Shown here piece after piece: positions 9,701 to 18,200 of a DNA stretch of 27,215 bases (its first letter is position 1; each line of letters opens with the position of its first letter). The DNA lies in IMG/VR virus record IMGVR_UViG_3300010883_000339, positions 1 through 27,215 of that record, one strand, 5' to 3'. A model generated the notes under the pieces. That model saw only the letters and a list, made by a program, of their open reading frames with translations, searched no databases and was not told where the DNA came from. A program made the translations under genes and the position numbers. The DNA is from a virus.

Positions 9701-11211
9701 CTGGAGATCAAACCGGCGAAGAAGTAAAATCTGAAGGTCGCACAAATCCGTTAGATGGGCTTGAGCTTTCTGAATTATGTTTGTCTGATTTTGCTGATAC
9801 TGCCGTCGAGGATGCCCCTTACTATAAATATGCTGATATTATATATGGTATTAATCCATCCGAAGTCGATCCAACAAGCAATAATCTTGCCTCAAACCGC
9901 GCTAGCTCAAGCGATGAAGAGACAATTAAATCTTCAGCAAGCACTGTCCTGGGCGGGTATTCGTTTAAAACTGGAGAGTTTATTGTTGAGAAATATATTT
10001 ATGTTGAAGACAAAATTGAAGCTGGAATGCAGTTTGATATTGATGCAAATTATCCAAATGAAATTATAGACAGAGCAACTTATCTTCGTAATGTGGTTAA
10101 TTTAAGTGAATTTTCAGCTTATTTAAAGGGAGACCAACCAGGAGCGGCAGGCTTTCCCGTAAATGGAACAATGGAGTCGCCTAATGGCATTCCAGATGTT
10201 GATTATGGATATGGTCTAATTGGAGGAGCAAACCCTGTCATTGATCCCGAAGCTTTAATATCTGATTATTTTGGTAATTTACGCTATATTTACGATGATG
10301 CCGATGTGGACCAAGCAACGCCTACCGGAATTGAAGGATCAATTGGTTTGCGTTATGGTTTAAGAATTTCCTATATTCCAAGTAAAGATTTTGTAACTGT
10401 AATTGAGCAACATAATGATGGCACTTCCAGCTCAGATCCCACAGGGGAATATAAAAATATTTTATCTTCTGAAGGTCTTCGTGATGCTGCTCAAAGATAT
10501 AAAGCATTCCTGTTAGAATCGCCATCGGCTTTTGAGCTTGGAGTGGATGTTAACAATTTAGAATTCAATGATCGTTATCAGGCTATAGCCATGAGTTCAA
10601 AATATTTAATCCCACTAGTTTCGGCAGAAATAGATGTAATTGACGGGCCCATAGGCGAATTCTCAATTAATAATTATGATATGGCCTGCTTGGTTGATAA
10701 ATTAGTTCAAATGCCTGAGTTTAAATTGTTATTTAAATATGCGTTTCCTTTAAACAGATTCCTTTCAATCGTTGGAATTTATAATTCCGAGGGATTCTTA
10801 CCATCTATCGGACAAATTACAGAAAATTATAGATCTACCGATGCCGATGGGACTGGAGTTTATGGATGGAGAGAGAGTGACAAAACTGAAGCCACCGATC
10901 CTAGAACAGTTGGCGAATGGGATTCTAACGCGCATGACGGTACGATAATTCAAAGTAATTGGGATAGGTGGGACAAAACCGCATTTGAGAGCACAAAGAA
11001 AAGTCTAAGAGATATGTTTTTGGCTTTTTATAATGAAAGAGATTTTGACTATAAAGACGAATTCGAACGCAGAAAGTTGGTTGATCTTCTGAAAGATATG
11101 GGTATTGGCGGATTAATGAACGAAAGAATGAAATGGCGCCAAAGAAAACGCGTTAAAGATAGGCCATTTAATAGTCAAGATGAGGCTTGTGATGTTTATA
11201 AGTTGACCTAA
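3784..11211 (+). CDS. Giant baseplate-region protein of unknown function (2475 residues)
   Basis: I do not recognise a named family. The N-terminus has EVCPTCIPNPKAIEPNW with Cys41 and Cys44, and then LNEKTCEY with Cys93; I recall this CPTC...EKTCEY arrangement in very large proteins of aquatic phages. Residues 461-473 are an acidic run (EEEEGEEGEEGDD). Residues 590-620 look like a charged helix or coiled coil. Residues about 840-1230 are largely helical, and about 1310-1430 look beta-rich. Residues 1793-1827 form a strongly hydrophobic segment with a glycine zipper (GLISGALTG, GxxxGxxxG at 1818-1826), like a membrane-inserting or tape-measure hydrophobic region. The C-terminus is basic (MKWRQRKRVKDRPF). 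Its place between spike and gp25 genes suggests a hub or central baseplate component. A tape-measure or gp29-like role is possible, but the mixed fold content argues against a simple rod. No internal stop or frameshift is seen. Confidence 0.9.
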   Translation: MADITFKDFQATIVTNNDGTDIEVSIECVDFIETAVPEEVCPTCIPNPKAIEPNWKVIAPLKIAASNINYTDTNAAAIEPDSIGAPYLNEKTCEYSIAVRTHYETATAATDHTGEATVIDAINNPWYNMQHYVEPAIRALLRYYGKLETDSIYDSDGEVISIGTVDALKIVTAAVDYYVPFRPLLNMTVLVTVPALNFDQIESEPEETEELTSLGDIEFELQNLRGYTRRTTRVFKLYQRYLSEFEKEYGGGLFFEDQTQLIIATPVKKSPTHPDWNENNESFHLKQVVTSIFDFIFSRGYKTRGKPRAGQKVATSIKIGFETEYSGLSYIKIIEKGCEDNAKTFSGNKIISLTENESFKRPTTLGYLAKLSDMNEDLLAREPTDYLTFLKRYTYPSLSVNYGSSLPSQEDESLISCISNNLNIDESLEAGLKAIVKTPEIILKRFSEKLCKSAAEAMKTEEEEGEEGEEGDDSTTDTSSIFPRVSKRESRRLFVNTAIESAMEEYYKDDTIFDELHEILATIEGEDVKEKLKEFRKEFLGKIKQCGLYSFMLRGIQCLMGGMSLTDSLYVMIEAALKGMDIDGMHKLFVGLPLNAQLEIEEKVKEKLAERLADNQDIYAQDGTGFVGGLFGTAMENPYNGAPFIITGPTAEGYKAGPGWYQIKVSTLTGGPCSPPGTICDTSIMNPNVGSIDSDGAYQPRDVATYESHPEGYWFTESTMKSYQQINGSYEQWVVDYSLQANGSFMDQIRANGTKQTPNFSGEELFGNISSDIGKELQATSAATKPTATRRTLAPSRSGGAYNAAGGDSIPGIIITAYIEAILEYYTTSGTLEELLESLQRFPGAEIVFRVLKQLDCSVPPLFDPGVPDFLKSLDIAVCRSQRKLVIPKFQNPKAWLSELDPLAYLKEVIIDRIETIIWDLMVALVKKLMEVVGNALCKALELVGTIVKEAFTPGEASLRSIIQEVICGSEATEEDIDQTIADIFNSIGGAESTANTDAVNSLVNDLSNGLTRNEMTDLLIGRSNQTATKIAKEIIDQEHTEFSAVYSSESKIANLFGIIGKAIPAEYLDILDHLDERDTPLGGMPVNTANCLSSEQKRAFDQARAGILDGKGESKEFINELVAKENEQAIKDLSDLSGVMQKGLGSYIAENMPDIMAKTNCDIDTGRAIIAAVPKELVAINDEIMDKMFQLVFLQLMDDLVGKKGFLSLVLSDTLGNNYPEHIRKVSNQDDYVNSFRDSEDSDRVSVNREKGYHPFTIATWLAQQILKNTAFNIGGMATALSTPHGGGPWSTNGMSTTSQSEVSAILSTGETITATVPEEQNYNLRLEYQDNNDGQGSTTYAGIAADYDYGFYLDYYQSVVAVQSGVKYGTAPGTIPNAVVTDDISRIKITEFNPNTNSVKYDFYVMGSLDEDVSELKATFDLSEDTTVDTLGGTANASTNLSTSPQSYVFSQYVDGILSTVGMPSLAAVLRNSDFNYVSDKFVSRLLQSIAINPSDETYGLTPAFIYGKEIGELTDIDLVYVKPDADVYSSNTGADEVSSEDLYNIEEELQILGRSATDPGDGSSRVHFLDPAKYGGRYNNPPIYIGPPKNTGWLAFAKGVMPELDGCEPSKAQLINFNDIKERVNELLQSIPDDERLSMNPDCVTEVPYARIMNSSAIAGIEGSILATIRIYVAEHMVKAMATFSKFQIISPDVFDDTFVQYIIAVMEGDLKEYGKKIGPLKDDGYWLSFLEQATQATGRMVESEEMEIIDGSAEDIAIVTIEDMQDIYVYPGRDEWLGKTRSGLMFNETVITAALIAGGLLLPGVGLLTALGAGLISGALTGGKIADSVNEYMLKNNFDDDVPPWYADRLQIGSKLTLKAYRETKKLLYIENTQDSAKVLLGRLVKDQMKSLAQTFRDQMYLYEPKLTAKIHDITKHFIGTSKMCYGSSLRADLFNYDDPDPITGEYAAEYSSAAYDGVGDVLDVAAWAGDQTGEEVKSEGRTNPLDGLELSELCLSDFADTAVEDAPYYKYADIIYGINPSEVDPTSNNLASNRASSSDEETIKSSASTVLGGYSFKTGEFIVEKYIYVEDKIEAGMQFDIDANYPNEIIDRATYLRNVVNLSEFSAYLKGDQPGAAGFPVNGTMESPNGIPDVDYGYGLIGGANPVIDPEALISDYFGNLRYIYDDADVDQATPTGIEGSIGLRYGLRISYIPSKDFVTVIEQHNDGTSSSDPTGEYKNILSSEGLRDAAQRYKAFLLESPSAFELGVDVNNLEFNDRYQAIAMSSKYLIPLVSAEIDVIDGPIGEFSINNYDMACLVDKLVQMPEFKLLFKYAFPLNRFLSIVGIYNSEGFLPSIGQITENYRSTDADGTGVYGWRESDKTEATDPRTVGEWDSNAHDGTIIQSNWDRWDKTAFESTKKSLRDMFLAFYNERDFDYKDEFERRKLVDLLKDMGIGGLMNERMKWRQRKRVKDRPFNSQDEACDVYKLT

Positions 11212-11276
11212 AGTCGTTGATTAAATTAAAATAAAAACAAATGAATGTTCTAATTATTATTTGAGGAGTATACAGT
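11212..11276 (+). other. AT-rich intergenic segment with strong ribosome-binding site
   Basis: This 65-base gap is the longest non-coding stretch in the window. It is very AT-rich and holds a strong Shine-Dalgarno sequence, GAGGAG (11263-11268), 8 bases before ATG 11277. I see no convincing hairpin terminator and no TATAAATA late-promoter box. It could hold a promoter of unknown type for the gp25-gp6 block. Confidence 0.6.
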
Positions 11277-11774
11277 ATGGCCAGTTTTAGTGGAATCGCC
11301 CCGCGATTACCAATACACAGAGACAGTGAATCGGGAATCGCACTAACACAAACAATTAGTGAAAATACCCGGCAAAATTTAAAAATGTTATTATTAACGT
11401 CCCCCGGCGAAAGAATAATGCATATTGATTATGGCGTTGGGATTAGAAGAATGCTGTTCGAACCAAAAGGAACAGTTATACGACTTTTAAATTCTAGAAT
11501 TAGATCTCAAGTTAAAACATATATGCCCTATGTTACAATAATAGATCTAGAAATTCATACGGAAGATGAAGGTAATCTATCTGGTTTTTTAAAATCAATC
11601 TCGCGCGGAATCGGTACTGGCATGATATCAAACACGCTAGGTTTGGCTATAAAATATAGAATTAATCGCGCCGCCACTGATGATTGGATAATTATAGCCA
11701 CAGGAACTGCCGCCAGTGAAGTGCCATATGTTGCATTTGCCTCTCAACAGGCGTCGTCACCATATGGTTCATAA
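11277..11774 (+). CDS. 25: Baseplate wedge protein, T4 gp25-like
   Basis: It has 165 residues, against 132 in T4 gp25. The family core is clear: about residues 32-62 read RQNLKMLLLTSPGERIM and DYGVGIRRMLFEP, the hallmark of gp25/GPW-type proteins of contractile tails and type VI secretion (TssE). VTIIDLEI follows at 86-93 and a final strand, LAIKYRI, at 123-129. In T4, gp25 joins the wedge to the sheath and primes sheath assembly, and the same is inferred here. Between the last two strands lies an extra segment (101-122, SGFLKSISRGIGTGMISNT) and there is a C-terminal extension of about 30 residues, both absent from the minimal fold. The start is well supported by GAGGAG at 8 bases. The gp6 homologue follows 32 bases downstream, a natural partner in the wedge. 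Confidence 0.9.
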   Translation: MASFSGIAPRLPIHRDSESGIALTQTISENTRQNLKMLLLTSPGERIMHIDYGVGIRRMLFEPKGTVIRLLNSRIRSQVKTYMPYVTIIDLEIHTEDEGNLSGFLKSISRGIGTGMISNTLGLAIKYRINRAATDDWIIIATGTAASEVPYVAFASQQASSPYGS

Positions 11775-11806
11775 CTTACTTAAGATACAAATAAAAGGAA
11801 ATATAA

Positions 11807-13636
11807 ATGCCAAGTCGACCTAAAAAATTTGCTTTTGCTGGTGGTAATCCAAATCCCATAGATTATACTAGTCGCGAGTATGAAAGTATTCGTCAAGATT
11901 TATTAACATATGCGAAAAGATATTATCCCGACTCTTTAAGAGATTTTAGCGAAAACTCGTTTGGTTCATATTTGATAGATTCTATATCATATGTAGGAGA
12001 TATTCTCTCATTCTATATGGACTATAATGCTAATGAGGCATTTTTAGATACTGCTAGTCAATTTAATAATATTGTTAGATTAGCCAAAAATAGCGGATAT
12101 AAATACCCAGGAAGATCTTCTGCTTATGGCGTTATAGCAATGTATGTTATTGTGCCATCCAATAATGCCGGCACCGGTCCAGATCTGGATTATCTAAAAT
12201 TAACAATTAAAAGAAACACTAGAGTTAGAGCAGATGGCACTGGCGCCTCATTTTTACTATTAGATAATGTTCGTTTTGATCGAGCTTATAATGATTCAGT
12301 TGTTGCAAGAGTGGATGAAACAACAGGAGTCCCGACTGCTTATGCTCTAAAATCATATGGCCGCGTTGTATCTGGTCAGTTCGCTGTAAAAAATATTACA
12401 ATTGGAAATTTTCAAAAATTTAGACAAGTTATTATAAGTGATTCTAAGGTCTCGGAAATTTTAACTGTTGTGGATTCAGATGGAAATAGATATTATGAAG
12501 TTGATTATTTATCCCAAAATGTAATATATAGAGAAATTATCAATCCTGACGGTTCAACAGATGGCGTTCCATCTATTATGAAGCCCGTTGCCGTTCCAAG
12601 AAGATTTGTAACCGAACGTCATAGAAGCGATACGGTACTGCAATTTGGATATGGCTCGGAAGAAGAGTTGAAAAAACCATCTGTTGCTAATCCAAAAAAC
12701 ATTTTATTAGATGTTTTTGGAAAAGATTATTTTACAGATGTCAGTTTCGATCCATCTAAACTTATGGGAACTGACAAGTTTGGAGTTGGTCCGGCAAATA
12801 CTACTTTAACGGTTACATATAGACAAAATTCTCCCGGTTCATCAAATATTCCAGCTGGCCGTCTTAAGACAGTCGCTTCTTTAAATTATGAATTTGATAA
12901 TCCATCTAAGCTCAATCAAACAACTAGATCAGAAGTGTTAGCTTCTATAGAATGTTATAATGAATCTCCCATTGTTGGCGATCTGTCTGTTTTGTCAAAA
13001 GAAGATATTAGACAGCATGCTCTTGATATGTTTCCGACACAAAATAGAGCAGTAACAAAACTTGATTATGAAGCCATTGTTTATGCTATGCATCCAAAAT
13101 ATGGCTCAGTTAAATGCTGCGCAATATTCCAAGATCCAGACTCATTAAAAAGAAACTTGAATTTATATATCCTATCGGAAAATCAAAATCAACAATTGAC
13201 CGTTGCTAGCGATGCATTAAAAAGAAATTTAAAAACATGGTTAATACGTTATAAAATGTTAAATGATACAATTGATGTACTGGACGGAAAGATTGTTAAT
13301 ATTGGCATTAATTTTACTGCTAAAATGTTGCCGGGCCGCGATCGAGAAAGTGTTTTAAATAATTGTCTTAATAGGATTAAAAATGCTACATCTCCGAAAT
13401 ATTATTTTGGAGAACCTTTTGATATAGCCAGAATATATAAACTTATTAATACCGTCCCTGGTGTTATGGATTGTTTAAAAGTTGAGTTAGTCACAAAATC
13501 AGGATCTCCATATTCTTCCACAAGATTTAATCTCGATAGAAACATATCTGCCGATGGGACTCAATTAAATGTTCCAAAAAACGTTATATTAGAGGTGAAA
13601 TTTGCAAATGCAGATATTAAAGGAAGTCTTAGATAA
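11807..13636 (+). CDS. 6: Baseplate wedge subunit, T4 gp6-like (Baseplate J family)
   Basis: Its 609 residues are close in length to T4 gp6 (660). The N-terminal region, about residues 16-120, has the typical pattern: PIDYTSREYESIRQDLLTYA, then DFSENSFGSYLIDSISYVGD, ILSFYMDYNANEAFLDTA and RLAKNSGYKYPGRSSA. The C-terminal Baseplate-J region, about 405-570, has AVTKLDYEAIVYAMHPKYGS, NLNLYILSENQN, and FGEPFDIARIYKLINTVPGV. In T4, gp6 dimers form the inner ring that holds the wedges together and binds gp25, gp53 and gp7. AAAAGGAA at 11793-11800 is a good ribosome-binding site. The stop overlaps the next start in TAATG, coupling it to the following gene. Nothing looks truncated. Confidence 0.92.
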   Translation: MPSRPKKFAFAGGNPNPIDYTSREYESIRQDLLTYAKRYYPDSLRDFSENSFGSYLIDSISYVGDILSFYMDYNANEAFLDTASQFNNIVRLAKNSGYKYPGRSSAYGVIAMYVIVPSNNAGTGPDLDYLKLTIKRNTRVRADGTGASFLLLDNVRFDRAYNDSVVARVDETTGVPTAYALKSYGRVVSGQFAVKNITIGNFQKFRQVIISDSKVSEILTVVDSDGNRYYEVDYLSQNVIYREIINPDGSTDGVPSIMKPVAVPRRFVTERHRSDTVLQFGYGSEEELKKPSVANPKNILLDVFGKDYFTDVSFDPSKLMGTDKFGVGPANTTLTVTYRQNSPGSSNIPAGRLKTVASLNYEFDNPSKLNQTTRSEVLASIECYNESPIVGDLSVLSKEDIRQHALDMFPTQNRAVTKLDYEAIVYAMHPKYGSVKCCAIFQDPDSLKRNLNLYILSENQNQQLTVASDALKRNLKTWLIRYKMLNDTIDVLDGKIVNIGINFTAKMLPGRDRESVLNNCLNRIKNATSPKYYFGEPFDIARIYKLINTVPGVMDCLKVELVTKSGSPYSSTRFNLDRNISADGTQLNVPKNVILEVKFANADIKGSLR

Positions 13637-15228
13637 TGGGCATTAAAAAATACGTTGCAACAAAAGATAATACAATAACAAATGCTTATATGTTTAATTT
13701 AACCACGCGTGCTACCGGTGCAAGTATGGGTGCCTCCGATATTATTGAAGTGTTTTCAATTTACGGACAAAATTCTGCCTCCGCTGATGGATATTCTTCA
13801 GAATTATCAAGAATTTTGATTCAATTTCCAGTCACTGGAACGACTTCCATGTCAACAGATCGCACCAATGGTGTACTCCCCGCTAGCGGAAATGTTAGCT
13901 TTTACCTTAAATTATATAATGCAAGACACTCTCAAACAACACCTAGAAATTATCAATTAGCCGTAGAACCTCTAAATGCATTTTGGCAGGAAGGTTATGG
14001 TTTAGACATGGATGGCTATACAGACTTGAATTATGGCAACATTGGCTCAGACTGGGCAAGAGCAACTGACGCAGCTGCCTGGACCGCCCAAGGCGGAGAT
14101 GTATTAGCTGCACCAGCCTCTCTTACAGTTAAGCAAAAATTTGATACTGGAGTTGAAGATTTAGAAATTGATATAACTCCATTAGTAGAATATTGGATCG
14201 CAGGAAGCCAAAATAACTTTGGCGTCCGTATAAAACTAGATGGATCATATGAAGCTTCAGGTAGTGGAAATACTAGCGGATCCGCCAGATCATATTATAC
14301 AAAAAGATTTTTTGGAAGAAATACAGAGTTTTTCTTTAAGCGTCCAATGATTGAGGCTAGATGGGATTCTGCCACCAGAGATGATCGCGGTAATTTTTAT
14401 TACAGCAGCTCTTTGGCAACAAGAAAAGATAATCTCAACACGCTCTATTTTTACAATTATGTCCGTGGCCAACTTAAAAATATTCCTAATCACGGCACGC
14501 CCGGAAAGATATATCTTAGCTTGTATTCCGGATCCGAAAACAATAGTCGACCTATGCCGGCCGGCGAGGCTTTAACCCTCTCTGTTGATACAGTTTTCGG
14601 AGGCTCCAGCAAGATGGTAATCACGGGTGGTCTTTTGCCGGGTAAAACTGGTATTTATAGCGCCAGTCTTGCGATTACAGCCGCAGTGACTGGAACAACC
14701 GTTGTTGGGCCACTTACAAAACTATTTGATGTTTGGCACAATGGTTCTGGTAGTGCTCAATCCGGTTATTTACAATTTCATACTGGCACGATTCATCCAA
14801 AAATCTTAAAAGGCTTACATTATGATCCGGATTTTACTTATATTTCTACAATTAGAAATTTAAAACCAATTTATTCAGACACAGAAACAGCTAGATTTAG
14901 AGTTTTTACAAGACAAAAGAATTGGTGCCCTACTATTTATACTAGAGCAACAAAAAATATTTCTGCAACATTAATCGATAGCGCCTCATACAAAGTCACC
15001 AGAGTAATAGACGGCTTAGAAGTGATTGGTCATGATACCGGTAGCAGTAACGATGCGTCGACACAACTATCTTTTGATGTGTCCGGAAATTATTTTGATT
15101 TAGATATGAAAATCTTAGAGCCTGGATATTCATACAATATAGGATTGGCATTTTATAATGGAGCAATTGGATCTTGGGTAGATCAACCACAAGCATTTAA
15201 GTTTAGAGTCGAGCAGGATGAGAAATGA
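13636..15228 (+). CDS. Baseplate-associated protein with DNRLRE-like beta domain
   Basis: It has 530 residues. The first 230 or so follow the order of a DNRLRE/carbohydrate-module-like domain: KKYVATKDNTITNAY, SRILIQFPV (a buried strand), FYLKLYNARHS, VEPLNAFWQEGYGLD (the W-x-E-G stretch), AAWTAQGGDVL, LEIDITPLVEYWIAG and NFGVRIKL. The rest (about 230-530) is beta-rich with many Ser, Thr and Tyr residues and looks like stacked beta-sandwiches; it contains FYYSSSLATRKDNLNTLYFY and GKIYLSLYSGS. Such domains are known in cell-surface and phage adhesive proteins. Coupling on both sides (TAATG at its start, ATGA at its end) and a place between gp6 and the giant wedge protein suggest it belongs to the wedge, perhaps in the position of T4 gp8 or gp53, though I see no direct similarity to either. 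Confidence 0.75.
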   Translation: MGIKKYVATKDNTITNAYMFNLTTRATGASMGASDIIEVFSIYGQNSASADGYSSELSRILIQFPVTGTTSMSTDRTNGVLPASGNVSFYLKLYNARHSQTTPRNYQLAVEPLNAFWQEGYGLDMDGYTDLNYGNIGSDWARATDAAAWTAQGGDVLAAPASLTVKQKFDTGVEDLEIDITPLVEYWIAGSQNNFGVRIKLDGSYEASGSGNTSGSARSYYTKRFFGRNTEFFFKRPMIEARWDSATRDDRGNFYYSSSLATRKDNLNTLYFYNYVRGQLKNIPNHGTPGKIYLSLYSGSENNSRPMPAGEALTLSVDTVFGGSSKMVITGGLLPGKTGIYSASLAITAAVTGTTVVGPLTKLFDVWHNGSGSAQSGYLQFHTGTIHPKILKGLHYDPDFTYISTIRNLKPIYSDTETARFRVFTRQKNWCPTIYTRATKNISATLIDSASYKVTRVIDGLEVIGHDTGSSNDASTQLSFDVSGNYFDLDMKILEPGYSYNIGLAFYNGAIGSWVDQPQAFKFRVEQDEK

Positions 15229-18200
15229 GCATCAAAAAGATCTTCGAGAAACATAAAAACCTATCTAGCGGTAAACAGGACGAAGCTAGCGCATTTAATG
15301 AAATCGAATCTGTTCGGAACGCAGAAGAAATTATTGAAGCGCATAGAGAATTTGAGCCACCGGTAGTTTTTACATCGGGCGGAGCAAATTATGCAAAATT
15401 TGGATCCGCAGAAAAATATTTTATTGATTGTTTCTCTAGAATTTTAAAACAATATCCTTACGACGGCACCGAAGCCGAAAAGCAAGCTTATCATAATGAA
15501 TCTACTTATCTTGATCGTTATGTTCTTAAGAACAAATATCCGACTACTACTGGATATGCAACACTTTCTGCAAATAATTGGGGAACTAGGGCCGCAATAT
15601 CAGATGGGTATGGTACTCCCGGCTCAGCTTCTTTAGAATATATTAAAATCGTTGGCGGGCCACATAGTAATTCTTCTGGATTTGGTGGAAACTACAGTGG
15701 TGGAAAAAGCCAATTTACAATTCGAGAAACGTTTACTGGTTCAAACTTGGTTCAAGGACCAAAAACAAATCAGGCAAATGTATATAAAGATAGTAGCCCC
15801 CCAGAACATCCTGCGAGCCGGAAAGGCACAAGAGAAGGTAATTTAAGGACTGATTTAGATAATGGCATAACCGTTGAATTTTGGTTAAGAAAAGAAGGAA
15901 TAAATACTGCTCAGACAAGCAGAGAGGCCATTTTTGATTTATGGAATGGCGTTGCTGTTGGTGAAACCGGCTATGGTAGATTTACAATTGAGTATAATTC
16001 GAGCGCTAGCGCATCTCCTTTAAGAGTCACTTTATTATCTGGTACCACGGGTGTAAGTGATAAAGTTGTAGGATCATCTTTAACATTAGCAAACACAACT
16101 GGAACTTTATCGAATGAATCTGCACCTTGGAGACATTACGCACTTTCCGCTGAAAATTCTGGCTCTAATTTAGTTTTTAAATTATATGTTGACGGTCAGC
16201 TCGATGAGACACAGACTTATGCTAGCAAGAATATGAATGAAATTACCGGAGCAATGATAGCCCATATCGGCGGATTGAGAACTGCTCCCGGTTATACAAC
16301 TTCTTCTTGGGGTATGAAAGGCTGGGGCAAATTATCAGCATCAATGGATGAATTCAGGTTTTGGAAAGTCGCTAGAACTCACGAAGAGGTTGGAAGAAAT
16401 TGGTGGACACAAGTTGGCGGTGGCACAAACACAGACACAGCAAATACTGAACTTGGAGTGTATTATAAATTTAATGAAGGGATTACCCAAACAGCATCCG
16501 TAGATAATACAGTGCTAGATTATTCTGGCAGAATATCAAATGGCTCATGGGTTGGATATGCTGCCGGCGCAAGAAATACCGGCTCTGCAATGGTCTCTGC
16601 ATCTTTAACAAGAAACTTAACCTCGCGCTGGGGATGGGAAAGAGAAGATCCAATATTGTATTCTTTTCACCCAACGCTCAAAGATCGATTACGTGATTTA
16701 AAATTAACTGGATCTTTATATGATGATAGAAACTCCGCCGCTTTAATTAATAAAATACCGGCTTGGATTGTTGAAGAAGATGAAGTAAGAGGTGGTAGCA
16801 CCGAAACCACATTTAAAAACACAATCCAATTAATTGCCAGTTATTTTGATAAACTTTGGCATCAAATTGATGCATTTAAGGATATTCAAGTTCCAGGATA
16901 TATTAGTTCAAGCGCCCAGCCCTATCCGTTCAACCAGCAAAGAGTAGAAAGTCGCGGACTTTTTGCACCAGAAATTTTTATTGACGCCAGTATAATTGAG
17001 AGATTTCTTTCAAGAGACGAAGATAGGGATTACGAATTAGAACTTGTAGACATTAAGAATTTAATTTATCAAAATCTCTATAATAATATTACGCACATTT
17101 ATAAGTCGAAAGGCAATGAAAAATCAATTAGAAATTTATTACATTGTTATGGAATTGATGAAGATTTAATCAAACTTAATATGTATGCTAATAATGCAAC
17201 GTATAAATTACGACCAAATTATAAAGCAGCAGTATTAAGAAAGAAATATATTGATTTTAATCACACTGATAGAAGTATTGGAACTGTTTATCAATACTTA
17301 AGTTCTTCAAATTCAAATACTGTTTCATATATTTCCGGAAGCGATCATACGGGAATATATCCAGATCTTGAAGATTATTTAGGAGCAACTATTGAGTGTG
17401 AAGTGATATTCCCAACTCAGCATGCAGAAAATAATGATGGATATTATAATAGAACATTCTTTACTTCATCATTGTTTGGTTGCCATACGGCCATTCCAAA
17501 CTCTGATCAGACCAACACCGATACATCATGGGCTAACGCCGCAGGTTCAATCGGATCCAGCGATTATGCCAATTTTCAAGTTTATGCGGTTAGGGCAGAA
17601 CAGGAATCACCAAATGCGCAATTTTATTTAACTTCATCGGGCATGCCCGGTTTGGGGATTAAACTCACCAGTTCATTCTATAATAATCTTTATGACAGCG
17701 AAAGGTGGAACTTTTCAGTTAGAATTAAGCCATCTAAGTGGCCACGTTCTGATGGGGTTTCCGGTAGCGCATTAGATGATTTAACATATGATATACACTT
17801 CAAGGGTATGAATACGGTCTTAGATGATGTGGCACATAGTTTTGAAGTTTCAACATCAGTTAGTAATACAATTGGTAAAAGATTTATGCGCGCCTCCAAG
17901 AGACTTTATATTGGTGCGAGGCATACAAACTTTACTTCTAGCGTTGTTCAAGAAAAGACAGATGTTAGAATTTCTTCTTTGAGATATTGGACGAAATATT
18001 TAGATAATGTTACATTAAAAAATCATGCGATTTATCCCACATCTGTTGGAATTGGCAATCCTATGCGCAGTGCATATGGGCCCCTGCAAAGCTCATTAAC
18101 TGGCACATATGTTCCAAATATTGACACATTGGCTCTTAATTGGGATTTTAGTAATGTAACTGGATCCGGAACCGCAACCGATTCCGCGACTGCAGATGCA

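Noticed and set aside
9823-9830. Exact TATAAATA, the T4 late-promoter box
   Set aside because: It lies deep inside the 2475-residue coding region, encodes ordinary residues, and has no gene starting soon after; one such match is plausible by chance in AT-rich DNA.
3784-11211. Naming the 2475-residue protein as the tape measure
   Set aside because: The glycine zipper is suggestive, but long beta-rich and cysteine-containing regions do not fit a mostly helical rod, so the function is left open.
11212-11276. Rho-independent terminator in the longest gap
   Set aside because: There is no GC-rich hairpin followed by a T run; the gap is simply AT-rich with a ribosome-binding site.
11802-11809. TATAAATG, close to a late-promoter box, before the gp6 homologue
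   Set aside because: It overlaps the start codon, so a transcript starting downstream would lack the start of the gene.
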